Shown: positions 8,854-16,293 of the stretch, piece after piece | Layout: every line of letters starts with the position of its first letter | How positions within the stretch are numbered: position 1 is the first letter of the stretch | Source: Comamonadaceae bacterium | GTDB taxonomy: Bacteria; Pseudomonadota; Gammaproteobacteria; Burkholderiales; Burkholderiaceae_C | Assembly (NCBI GenBank): GCA_947479935.1 | Contig: CANKBG010000005.1 | Coordinates: forward strand, 1 to 64,000 | DNA length: 64,000 nt | Reading direction: 5' to 3' | Translations under genes and position numbers: made by a program | Notes under the pieces: generated by a model | The model's input: only the letters and a program-made list of their open reading frames with translations | Database searches by the model: none | What the model was told of the DNA's origin: nothing

Positions 8854-9516
8854 TTAGCGGAATTTAGATTGGGGAACTGTTTTGAGTTCGCCGTCCAAAG
8901 AAGCAACGTATGCTGACAATGCTTTCAATTCATTGTTGCTGAATTGTTTGGCAATTCCGCCCATCACGCCGTTGGAGCGGCCCCATGTGGCTTGGTTTTC
9001 AGTCTTGTAAGACTTCAAAGCCACAAACAAGAAATCTTTGTGCTGACCGGCAATTTTGGGATAGCTAGGATCAATAGGCTTAGAGAAGTTCTCGCCATGG
9101 CAAGACACGCAAGCGCCCTTTTTGAGCAACTCGCCCACCTTGTCGTCAGCCGCTTTGGCCACCACAGGTGCCGCACCTTCAACCACGCCGTGTTGCGCGT
9201 AGTAGGCTGAAATATCGGCAATGTCTTGGTCTGTCAGGCTGGTGGCAATACCGCGCATGGTGGGGTGCTTGCGGTCACCTTTTTTGTAGGCATTAAGAGA
9301 AGCCGCGATGTACTTCGCGCTTTGGCCAGAAATCATGGGGACTCGGTAAACCTCAGGGAAACTGGCTTGGTAACCCTTAATTCCGTGACAGCCAATGCAC
9401 ATGGCAATCTTGCCTTCTGCGGCTTTGGCGTTACCCTGCACGTCTTGTGCGTGGGCTGAGAAAACGGTCGCTGAAGCGACAGTTAAAGCGATCAATGAGG
9501 ATAACAAAGCGTTCAT
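8854..9516 (-). CDS. Periplasmic dihaem cytochrome c (c4-like)
   Basis: A secreted cytochrome of 220 residues with a signal peptide (cleavage after about residue 23, AHA) and two c-type haem sites, CIGCH at 40-44 and CVSCH at 136-140. The two similar lobes, each with a distal Met region (VPMISGQ and a second lobe around KIAGQHKDF), make it a c4-type electron carrier, a family that commonly feeds cytochrome oxidases. The gene stands alone. Its upstream region has a consensus TATAAT on this strand (9566 to 9561) and a perfect FNR-type palindrome just downstream of it, suggesting oxygen-dependent control. The electron-transfer partner is not shown by the sequence. Confidence 0.92.
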   Translation of the reverse strand: MNALLSSLIALTVASATVFSAHAQDVQGNAKAAEGKIAMCIGCHGIKGYQASFPEVYRVPMISGQSAKYIAASLNAYKKGDRKHPTMRGIATSLTDQDIADISAYYAQHGVVEGAAPVVAKAADDKVGELLKKGACVSCHGENFSKPIDPSYPKIAGQHKDFLFVALKSYKTENQATWGRSNGVMGGIAKQFSNNELKALSAYVASLDGELKTVPQSKFR

Positions 9517-9540
9517 TTTGCGAGCACAATCAAACTTGGA

Positions 9541-9554
9541 TTGATGAAAATCAA
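9541..9554. promoter_or_regulatory. FNR/ANR-type box overlapping the cytochrome c transcription start
   Basis: TTGAT-GAAA-ATCAA matches the FNR/CRP-family consensus TTGAT-N4-ATCAA at all ten defined positions. On the minus strand a consensus TATAAT lies at 9566-9561, so the box would cover the predicted start point of the cytochrome c4-like gene (ATG at 9516). In that position an FNR-type protein would be expected to repress rather than activate. It is also 82 bases upstream of the divergent MoxR gene and could affect that instead. The match is seen; function is inferred. Confidence 0.55.
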
Positions 9555-9635
9555 TGCAGGATTATATCGACTGAGCCTACTCAATCCTGACTTTTCTGAA
9601 ATCAAACAACTTTTAATCCACTTTTGCAGCACATT

Positions 9636-10478
9636 ATGAAATTCCAAGGGACCGAAAACTACGTCGCCACGCAAGACTTGAAGCTGGCAGTCAATGCCGC
9701 CATCACTTTGAAGCGCCCTTTGTTGGTCAAAGGAGAGCCTGGCACAGGAAAAACCATGCTGGCCGAGGAAGTGGCCGAGGCCTTGGGGCTCAAACTCATT
9801 CAATGGCACATCAAATCCACCACCAAAGCTCAGCAAGGCCTGTATGAGTACGACGCCGTCAGCCGATTGCGCGACAGCCAGCTGGGCGATGAAAAAGTCA
9901 AGAACATTGAAAACTACATCATCAAGGGCGTGCTGTGGCAGGCCTTCACCGCCGAAGAGCCGGTGGCTATTTTGATTGACGAAATTGACAAAGCAGACAT
10001 TGAATTTCCCAATGATTTGCTGCGCGAAATCGACCGCATGGAGTTTTATTGTTATGAAACCCGTCAACTGATCAAAGCCAAAACCCGCCCGGTCGTCTTT
10101 ATCACTTCTAACAATGAGAAAGAATTGCCAGACGCATTTTTACGTCGCTGCTTCTTCCACTACATCAAGTTTCCCGAAGCCGACACCATGAAACAAATTG
10201 TGGATGTGCACTTCCCTGGCCTGAAAAAAGAATTACTCACAGCGGCGCTTAAAAACTTTTATGACGTGCGCGGCTTACCAGGTTTGAAAAAGAAGCCTTC
10301 TACCAGTGAACTGCTCGATTGGTTGAAGCTGTTGGTTGCAGAAGACGTTCCTTTAGAAGCACTGCAAAGTGCCGATCAAAAAGTAAGCGTGCCTCCCTTG
10401 GTGGGCGCACTGTTAAAAAACGAACAAGATGTGAGTTTGTTTGAAAAATTGGTTTTCATGAATCAACGTAATCGCTGA
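9636..10478 (+). CDS. MoxR family AAA+ ATPase
   Basis: AAA+ ATPase of 280 residues. Walker A is GEPGTGKT (about residues 39-46), Walker B is ILIDEIDKAD (around 113-122), and sensor/arginine-finger regions lie in VFITSNNEKELPDAFLRRC. MoxR ATPases act as chaperone-like assembly factors together with VWA-domain proteins; this subgroup pairs with CoxE-like VWA proteins, and one is encoded three genes downstream. The start is the ATG at 9636; the frame opens at a TTG four codons earlier with no better ribosome site. First gene of a four-gene operon with very short spacings. The client complex is not identifiable here. Confidence 0.93.
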   Translation: MKFQGTENYVATQDLKLAVNAAITLKRPLLVKGEPGTGKTMLAEEVAEALGLKLIQWHIKSTTKAQQGLYEYDAVSRLRDSQLGDEKVKNIENYIIKGVLWQAFTAEEPVAILIDEIDKADIEFPNDLLREIDRMEFYCYETRQLIKAKTRPVVFITSNNEKELPDAFLRRCFFHYIKFPEADTMKQIVDVHFPGLKKELLTAALKNFYDVRGLPGLKKKPSTSELLDWLKLLVAEDVPLEALQSADQKVSVPPLVGALLKNEQDVSLFEKLVFMNQRNR

Positions 10479-10488
10479 GAAATTTTCG

Positions 10489-10746
10489 ATGGCTCGCAAC
10501 TTACTCCTTGAAGGCATTTCAGACGCCGTTGGCTTTGTCGGTGGCGCCTTGTCAGGTTTTTGGTTGGGCCGTTTGCTAGGCTGGAATATTTTTGCAGCTG
10601 GCTACGGTAACGAAAGTATTGGCGGCATCGTGTTGTTGGGTTTGGGCGGCGGTTTGGGATTGCAATTGGCGCGTCGATGGCAAGCCAGCCAACAAAAAAA
10701 CTCAGAGTCTTTGCCTTCTTCAAACGAAGACAAGAAGGACAACTGA
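10489..10746 (+). CDS. Small glycine-rich membrane protein
   Basis: An 85-residue protein of unknown function. Residues about 10-60 form two glycine-rich hydrophobic segments (VGFVGGALSGFWLGRLLGW and IGGIVLLGLGGGLGLQLA), which look like a membrane hairpin with glycine-zipper packing. The C-terminus is polar and charged (QQKNSESLPSSNEDKKDN). It starts 10 bases after the MoxR gene, and its TGA overlaps the ATG of the acetyltransferase gene by one base, so it belongs to the same operon. It could be a membrane anchor or partner for the MoxR-VWA pair, but nothing in the sequence proves this. Confidence 0.7.
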   Translation: MARNLLLEGISDAVGFVGGALSGFWLGRLLGWNIFAAGYGNESIGGIVLLGLGGGLGLQLARRWQASQQKNSESLPSSNEDKKDN

Positions 10747-11363
10747 TGAGCACAACCAAACCTTTCCTTCAAGAAACCCAACTCACGGGCAAGCACGTTC
10801 AGTTGGCGCCTCTTTCTATGGTGTACCTCGATGAGCTGATCGAAGCCGTGAAAGATGGCGAACTATGGCGGCATTGGTATACCTTCATACCCACACCCGA
10901 AAAAATGGCGGACGAAATATCACGGCGTTTGAGCTTGCATCAACAAGGCAGCATGTTGCCCTTCACCGTTTTGTGCGATGGCAAAGCGGTGGGCATGACC
11001 ACTTACATGAACATAGATGCCGCCAATCGACGTGTTGAAATTGGCTCCACTTGGTATCGCGCCAATGTGCAACGCTCGCCACTCAATACAGAATGCAAAC
11101 GTTTGATGTTGGCGCACGCCTTTGAAAAATTAAACTGTATTGCGGTTGAATTTAGAACCCACTTCTTTAACCAACAAAGCAGAAGCGCCATAGAACGCTT
11201 GGGCGCCAAGCTGGATGGCGTGCTGCGCAACCATGCCATCAACACACACCCCGATGCTTTGGGCGCACTTCGCGACACCTGTGTTTACAGCATTTTGAAC
11301 ACCGAATGGCCTTCCGTCAAAGCCCATTTGGATTACCAACTTAGTCGCACGCGCAAGGCTTAA
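10746..11363 (+). CDS. GNAT family N-acetyltransferase (RimJ/RimL-like)
   Basis: A 205-residue GNAT acetyltransferase of the RimJ/RimL-like branch, which transfers acetyl groups from acetyl-CoA to amines or protein N-termini. Supporting features are LTGKHVQLAPLSMVYLDEL at the start, the beta-strand pair around VGMTTYMNIDAANRRVEIGSTW, and the acetyl-CoA-binding/helix region followed by SRSAIERLGAKLDGVLRNH, typical of the family C-terminus. The ATG at 10746 overlaps the previous stop codon; the longer frame from 10677 would lie inside the upstream gene. The substrate is unknown. Its place between a MoxR ATPase and its VWA partner is unusual. Confidence 0.85.
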   Translation: MSTTKPFLQETQLTGKHVQLAPLSMVYLDELIEAVKDGELWRHWYTFIPTPEKMADEISRRLSLHQQGSMLPFTVLCDGKAVGMTTYMNIDAANRRVEIGSTWYRANVQRSPLNTECKRLMLAHAFEKLNCIAVEFRTHFFNQQSRSAIERLGAKLDGVLRNHAINTHPDALGALRDTCVYSILNTEWPSVKAHLDYQLSRTRKA

Positions 11364-11366
11364 ACC

Positions 11367-12551
11367 ATGCTGATCGATTTTTTTTACACCCTTCGCGCAG
11401 CCAAGCTGCCAGTGTCTGTGCGTGAATATTTGAATGTGCTTGAAGCACTTCAAGCCAACGTGATTGGACCCGATTCTGATGCATGCAGCATTGATGATTT
11501 CTATCACCTCAGCCGTACTGTCATGGTAAAGGACGAAAAGCATTACGACAAATTTGACCGAGCCTTTGGCGCTTACTTCAAAGGCGTTGAAATGCTCACC
11601 GACTTCACCAAAGAAGTACCATTAGATTGGCTGCAAAAAATCTTAGAAAAAGAACTCACGCCCGAACAAAAAGCGGCCATTGAAAAAATGGGCTGGGACG
11701 AACTGATGGAGACCTTGAAAAAACGTCTCGAAGAACAAAAAGAGCGTCACGAGGGCGGCAGCAAATGGATTGGTACCGGCGGCACGTCGCCCTTTGGCAA
11801 TGGCGGCTACAACCCCCAAGGCATTCGCATTGGCGGCAAAGGCGGCAACCGCAGCGCCGTGAAAGTTTGGGATCAGCGCACCTACCGAGATTACGACGAC
11901 ACTCAAGAATTAGGTACCCGCAACATCAAAGTGGCCCTTCGCAGATTGCGTAAATTTGCACGAGAAGGCTCTGCTGAAGAACTTGACTTGCCTGACACCA
12001 TTCGTGCCACAGCGGCCAACGCCGGCTACCTCGATATCAAAATGATTCCCGAGCGACACAACAACGTCAAAGTGTTGTTGCTCATGGACGTGGGCGGCAC
12101 AATGGACGACCACATTGCGCGCGTCGAAGAATTGTTTTCAGCGGCCAAAGCAGAATTCAAGCACTTGGAGTTTTATTACTTCCACAATTGTGTTTACGAC
12201 TTCATGTGGAAGAACAACAAACGCCGGTATGCCGAAAAGTTTTCCACATGGGACATCTTGCGCAAGTACAACAAAGATTACAAACTCATCTTTGTAGGCG
12301 ATGCCACCATGAGTCCTTACGAAATTTTGCAAGCTGGCGGCAGCGTGGAATATAACAATGAGGAGGCAGGCGCTGAGTGGCTACAAAGACTCACTCACAC
12401 CTTCCCAAAGTTTGCATGGATCAATCCTGAGCCACAGGGTGTTTGGCAATATCGCCAAAGCATTGCTGTCATTCAACAACTGATGAGCCAACGAATGTTC
12501 CCCCTCACCCTCAAGGGTTTGGAAGATGCCATGCGCATGATGAGCAAATAA
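11367..12551 (+). CDS. CoxE-like VWA domain-containing protein
   Basis: A 394-residue VWA protein of the CoxE-like family, the usual partner of MoxR ATPases. The N-terminal part (FFYTLRAAKLPVSVREYLN) is typical. A glycine-rich stretch at about 130-155 precedes the VWA domain, whose MIDAS motif is DVGGTMD starting at Asp241. The first serine of the classical DxSxS is Gly, which I believe is usual in this branch. The gene follows the acetyltransferase by three bases and closes the operon. Family knowledge suggests a role in metal insertion or complex assembly; no client (for example CO dehydrogenase) is nearby. Confidence 0.88.
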   Translation: MLIDFFYTLRAAKLPVSVREYLNVLEALQANVIGPDSDACSIDDFYHLSRTVMVKDEKHYDKFDRAFGAYFKGVEMLTDFTKEVPLDWLQKILEKELTPEQKAAIEKMGWDELMETLKKRLEEQKERHEGGSKWIGTGGTSPFGNGGYNPQGIRIGGKGGNRSAVKVWDQRTYRDYDDTQELGTRNIKVALRRLRKFAREGSAEELDLPDTIRATAANAGYLDIKMIPERHNNVKVLLLMDVGGTMDDHIARVEELFSAAKAEFKHLEFYYFHNCVYDFMWKNNKRRYAEKFSTWDILRKYNKDYKLIFVGDATMSPYEILQAGGSVEYNNEEAGAEWLQRLTHTFPKFAWINPEPQGVWQYRQSIAVIQQLMSQRMFPLTLKGLEDAMRMMSK

Positions 12552-12589
12552 GCTAGCCATTTTCAAGAAACCCATTACCAGGAATCAGC

Positions 12590-12886
12590 ATGACCAAGGC
12601 CTATCTCATTGGACAATTGACAGTTCACAACCCAGAGGGCTACCTCAAATACTCTCAACACGTCCCTGCCACGTTGGTGACTCATGGCGGCAAATATTTG
12701 GTCAGGGGCGGCCCAGACACCCAATTGGAAGGTCAAGCCCAAGGAAGTCGGAAGGTTGTGATTGAGTTTTCAAGTCGCGCAGCAGCAGAAGCTTGGTATC
12801 ACAGCGCAGAATACCAAGCCATCTTGCCTCACCGCCTGGCCAATTCAGAGGGGCACATTGTTTTGGTAGATGGCTTTGACGGCTAA
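12590..12886 (+). CDS. DUF1330 domain-containing protein
   Basis: A 98-residue protein of the DUF1330 family, a dimeric alpha-beta barrel related to the EthD/antibiotic-monooxygenase fold. Family signals are YLIGQLTVHNPEGYLKY at the start, the GGKYLVRGG block and VIEFSSRAAAEAWYHSAEYQ. Function is unknown across the family. An AGGAA ribosome site (CCAGGAATCAGC) lies close upstream of the ATG. It is 38 bases downstream of the VWA gene and directly upstream of tRNA-Arg; it might be read from its own promoter or from the MoxR operon. Confidence 0.88.
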   Translation: MTKAYLIGQLTVHNPEGYLKYSQHVPATLVTHGGKYLVRGGPDTQLEGQAQGSRKVVIEFSSRAAAEAWYHSAEYQAILPHRLANSEGHIVLVDGFDG

Positions 12887-12898
12887 AATCTAGAATCC

Positions 12899-12973
12899 GC
12901 CGCCGTAGTTCAATGGATAGAACGAGTGCCTCCTAAGCGCTAGATACAGGTTCGATTCCTGTCGGGGGCACCA
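12899..12973 (+). tRNA. tRNA-Arg (anticodon CCT)
   Basis: A 75-nt gene including encoded CCA (12971-12973). The anticodon loop CTCCTAA carries CCT and is flanked by stem AGTGC/GCGCT. The D arm is GTTC...GAAC and the T arm is ACAGG-TTCGATT-CCTGT. The acceptor stem GCCGCCG/CGGGGGC pairs except for an apparent G-G mismatch at the fourth pair (12902 against 12966). CCT reads the rare Arg codon AGG. A terminator follows 33 bases later. Confidence 0.93.
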
Positions 12974-13006
12974 GAGATCAGTCTCAACCCATCTCATAAC
13001 GTATCG

Positions 13007-13042
13007 AACCCCGCACGTTTACTAGCGTAGCGGGGTTTTTTA
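13007..13042 (+). terminator. Rho-independent terminator after tRNA-Arg
   Basis: Eight-base arms AACCCCGC (13007-13014) and GCGGGGTT (13030-13037) with a 15-base loop, followed directly by a T-rich tract. It is well placed to end the tRNA-Arg transcript. Confidence 0.85.
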
Positions 13043-13225
13043 TTGTCTTAAGTTGTTCCAAGCACTTTCATGGGATACCAACAAAGATGGCATTGACTGA
13101 CGCCTTCTAAGAGTCATTGCCTGCTTCAGGCTTTTACATTAGTTGCTTTCAGCACAAGATCAGGGGATGCGTCTGCACTATGGAACCGAGCCTTGGCAAT
13201 TTTTGACGATGTGCTGTTCCAGTGA

Positions 13226-14404
13226 TCAGCGCTTTGGCCAGACAGTGCCCTGAGATTTTGCCAATTCACCCATTCCCTTGTAGACAAATTTTTGCAGTCG
13301 TTTACCTTCATAGGTTTCCGTGGTGTAGATGTTGCCTTTTGAGTCGGTTGCGATACTGTGCACGCCAAAGAATTGGCCGGGCTGTCTGCCACCATCTCCA
13401 AAATTGGTAAGTTCCATCATGGTTGCTCTGACAATGACGCGAATTTTTTCATTCGTGCCATCCGCTAGAAAAATGAAGCGTTGCTGTGGGTCCTTGGAGA
13501 AAGCCAAATCCCATGTTGAGCCCGAACCCAAGGTCTGCTTTGCAAAATGGGCTTCTTTGACATAGGTGCCGTCTGGTTTGAAAACTTGGATCCGGTTGGC
13601 TTGTCTGTCGCAAACATAGACCATGCCATCGTGACTTCTTTCCACACAATGCACAGGATTTCTAAATTGTTTGGGCGGCGCTGCAGACGGGTCGTATTTA
13701 CCTAAATCTGCGTCGTCAGGTTTGTTGCCGTAGGCACCCCAATAACGTTTCATGACCCCCGTGTCGGCATCCAATACAGCGATACGTTTATTTTTATAAC
13801 CATCGGCAACATAAGCCTCATTGGTTTTGGGATCGACCCATATTTTGGCAACACGGCCAAAGTTTTCTGTGTCGTTGCTGCCTTTATTTCCTTTGTGTTT
13901 TCCCATTTGCATTAAGAATTTACCATCGCGGGTAAATTTCAAAATGTGTGCATCGTTTTCGCCGTTACCGCCAATCCAAACATTGCCTTTGTGATCAATG
14001 TGAATGCCGTGATTGGAATCGGGCCATTCGTAGCCAGGGCCTGGACCACCCCATGCTTGGACCAACCTGCCAGCGGGGTCAAACTCAAGAACAGGGGGTG
14101 CCGCCGCGCAGCACTCACCTACATTTTTAGTCAGGGCCAACTCATTGGCGTTGAGGGTGTCTGCGCCGCGGTGAATGATCCAAACGTGGTCTTTTTCATC
14201 AACCCAAACGCCAATGGCCATGCCAAGCAACCAATGATTGGGCATGGGTTTGGGCCAAAGTGGATCTACTTCAAAGATGGGCGCCTTGACCGTGTCGGCC
14301 TTTGCGTTGACGGGGTGATCGACAATGCTGATTGCCAATACAGTGAGGCCGATGGCGGCCAAAAGGGCTGAAGCAAGATAGGAAAAGCGTGAGCGATTAA
14401 GCAT
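13226..14404 (-). CDS. Secreted NHL-repeat beta-propeller protein
   Basis: A 392-residue protein with an N-terminal hydrophobic segment (about 8-30) that serves as signal peptide or anchor, followed by an NHL/six-bladed propeller. Repeating blade motifs are visible: VWVDEKDHVWIIHRG, HIDHKGNVWIGGNG, WVDPKTNEAYVADGYKN, MVYVCDRQANRIQVF and ATDSKGNIYTTETYEGKR. Related propellers include peptidylglycine lyase-like and SMP-30-like proteins; no catalytic assignment is safe. It is expected in the periplasm. It is transcribed alone, divergent from the HupE-like gene; the 180 bases downstream, between the tRNA terminator and its stop, hold nothing I recognise. Confidence 0.82.
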   Translation of the reverse strand: MLNRSRFSYLASALLAAIGLTVLAISIVDHPVNAKADTVKAPIFEVDPLWPKPMPNHWLLGMAIGVWVDEKDHVWIIHRGADTLNANELALTKNVGECCAAAPPVLEFDPAGRLVQAWGGPGPGYEWPDSNHGIHIDHKGNVWIGGNGENDAHILKFTRDGKFLMQMGKHKGNKGSNDTENFGRVAKIWVDPKTNEAYVADGYKNKRIAVLDADTGVMKRYWGAYGNKPDDADLGKYDPSAAPPKQFRNPVHCVERSHDGMVYVCDRQANRIQVFKPDGTYVKEAHFAKQTLGSGSTWDLAFSKDPQQRFIFLADGTNEKIRVIVRATMMELTNFGDGGRQPGQFFGVHSIATDSKGNIYTTETYEGKRLQKFVYKGMGELAKSQGTVWPKR

Positions 14405-14515
14405 AAAGTCGACCTCTTTTTATTTGTGAAGTAAAGTCAAAGCACGAATCATTTCATATGTGTTTAAGGCTAGCATAGGCCCATGTATAAAACAACTGTT
14501 AAGAAGCCATTTTGA

Positions 14516-15739
14516 ATGCGATGCTCGGAAACCCCTAGTGCGATTGGACGCTTGTTGTGTCGGATGGTCTTGGCGGTCTCGCTGTCCAATTGGGGCCTTT
14601 ATGTGGGTGCCCAAGCGCATGAAATTCCAAATGATGTGCAGGTTCAGTCTTTTCTGAAACAGGAAGAGCAGGGTCTTACTTTGTTCATTCGAGTGCCCTT
14701 GAGTTCAATGAAAGAGGTTGAGTTTCCACTGCTTAACAACTTGTACCTAGACATCCCCCATATCAAACCCGCTTTGCAGCAAGCGGCAGAGTTATGGTTT
14801 GTAGACAACCTCAAAATTGTTCAAGGTCATCAATCTTTGAACCGGGTGAGTGTCAAAAGTGCAAGGATCAGTCTGCCTTCTAACCGTTCATTTGTCACTT
14901 ATGAAACAGCTTTGGCGCATGTGAGATCGGAAAACTGGGAGCTACCCTCTCAATTGGTTTGGAATCAACAGTATTTGGACCTTGAACTGCAAGTGAATGC
15001 CAAAAACGACTACTCAAATATCGAAATCGATTTTGGACTACAAAGGCTCGCGCAAAGGGTGGCCATTGATTTGAGATTTCAATTGTTGAATGCTGAGGAA
15101 CGGGCGTTTGAATTCAATGCCAAGGAGGGGGCGGTCTTGCTGAATCCAAGTGCCTGGCAAGCTTCTTGGCGATTTATACAGATGGGATTCAAGCATATTT
15201 TGAGTGGCACAGACCACTTGATTTTCATTGCATGCTTAATTTTGACTGCAACACAATGGCTCAGTTTGGTGGGTGTGATCACCAGTTTCACGGTGGCTCA
15301 CTCTCTAACGCTCATTGCTGCTGCAATGGGTTATGCGCCAACAGGATTGTGGTTCATGCCTTGGGTGGAATTGGCCATTGCATTTTCCATCTTGTACATG
15401 GCCTTGGAAAATATCTGGCGACCCAATGTCTATCGCAGATGGCTTGTTTGCTCGCTATTTGGCCTGATCCATGGATTTGGATTCTCATTTGCCCTGCATG
15501 AAAGCATGCAATTTGCAGGCACACATCATTTTCTGTCTTTGCTATCTTTTAACCTTGGTGTTGAAGCTGGGCAACTCTTGGTTTTGCTTCTAGGTGTACC
15601 TGTTGCAATGTGGCTTGCTACCAAAGCCTATGCGCGTACTTTGACCATTGTCTTATCAGCCCTGATTGCACACTTGGCATGGCATTGGATGGAAGAGCGT
15701 TGGGCCATTGCGGCCAAGTTTTTGCCAGCTTATTTTTAA
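14516..15739 (+). CDS. HupE/UreJ-family membrane protein with N-terminal extracytoplasmic domain
   Basis: A 407-residue protein. A signal peptide (up to about residue 34, ending GAQAHEIP) leads into a roughly 180-residue non-membrane domain. A C-terminal HupE/UreJ-type membrane domain follows with six or seven helices; it begins GFKHILSGTDHLIFIACL and includes FTVAHSLTLIAA and FGLIHGFGFSFAL, with His and Asp residues in the helices. HupE/UreJ proteins are linked to nickel or cobalt uptake, but this two-domain branch is uncharacterised. An alternative start at 14564 gives a shorter signal peptide. Its stop codon overlaps that of the convergent gene in a shared TTAA. Confidence 0.78.
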   Translation: MRCSETPSAIGRLLCRMVLAVSLSNWGLYVGAQAHEIPNDVQVQSFLKQEEQGLTLFIRVPLSSMKEVEFPLLNNLYLDIPHIKPALQQAAELWFVDNLKIVQGHQSLNRVSVKSARISLPSNRSFVTYETALAHVRSENWELPSQLVWNQQYLDLELQVNAKNDYSNIEIDFGLQRLAQRVAIDLRFQLLNAEERAFEFNAKEGAVLLNPSAWQASWRFIQMGFKHILSGTDHLIFIACLILTATQWLSLVGVITSFTVAHSLTLIAAAMGYAPTGLWFMPWVELAIAFSILYMALENIWRPNVYRRWLVCSLFGLIHGFGFSFALHESMQFAGTHHFLSLLSFNLGVEAGQLLVLLLGVPVAMWLATKAYARTLTIVLSALIAHLAWHWMEERWAIAAKFLPAYF

Positions 15740-16131
15740 GTACTCAATTCGAGATAAAGCCGCCAAACACCGCTCGGGTCTTGTGTCAGTTGGTGATGCA
15801 CAATTTGTTTGTTGCTCGCAATGTTGGCGTTTTGCAATTCTTTGGTGCTTGTTGCTATCCAAAAACGGCCATCGGCATCAGTGACGACCTGCTCTGTACT
15901 GGACACAACAGACTGGCCGCAGCAAGGCTTATTTTGAGAGTTTGTGACTCTTCCAGAAACTACCATCGGCTCAGAGTTGTGTGGCAATCGCAGCAATTGA
16001 GTTTCCAAGGTCGACACATTGAAAGCCGTTGCGCTGGCATTTGCCGAAGCCCACGAAGCCCATGCGGCCGAACTGACGCCAACTACCACTTTCATGAAAG
16101 TTCTTCTTTGCTCAGTTTGGTTGAAGTTCAT
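15736..16131 (-). CDS. Small Tat-exported protein with carboxypeptidase-regulatory-like fold
   Basis: A 131-residue protein of unknown function. The N-terminus has a twin-arginine-like motif (EQRRTFMKVVVG) followed by a hydrophobic, alanine-rich stretch, suggesting Tat export. The mature part contains VVSGRVTNSQNKPCCGQSV and VTDADGRFWI, the signature of a carboxypeptidase-regulatory-like or transthyretin-like beta-sandwich, with an unusual Cys-Cys pair. The ATG at 16131 (MNFNQTEQRR) was chosen over 16155 because it places the twin arginine near the N-terminus. It shares a stop-codon overlap with the convergent HupE-like gene. The fold assignment is moderate; the function is not known. Confidence 0.6.
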   Translation of the reverse strand: MNFNQTEQRRTFMKVVVGVSSAAWASWASANASATAFNVSTLETQLLRLPHNSEPMVVSGRVTNSQNKPCCGQSVVSSTEQVVTDADGRFWIATSTKELQNANIASNKQIVHHQLTQDPSGVWRLYLELST

Positions 16132-16218
16132 GAAAGGCTCCTTAGGAACATCCATGGTGAACTCAAAAGCTGAGAGAGTCGATTAGGGAAAACCGCAGTC
16201 AATTAAGACGGAAACCCA

Positions 16219-16247
16219 TTGATAACTCTCAGCCGCAGACCTATGAT
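16219..16247 (+). promoter_or_regulatory. Sigma-70 promoter for the FAH-oxidoreductase operon
   Basis: A -35 element TTGATA (16219-16224), a 17-base spacer and a -10 element TATGAT (16242-16247), each one or two mismatches from consensus. The predicted start near 16254 leaves a leader of about 40 bases before the ATG at 16294. Confidence 0.6.
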
Positions 16248-16293
16248 GATTCCTGCAAACCGCTTCTAAGCCGACTCTATAAGAGGGATCATT

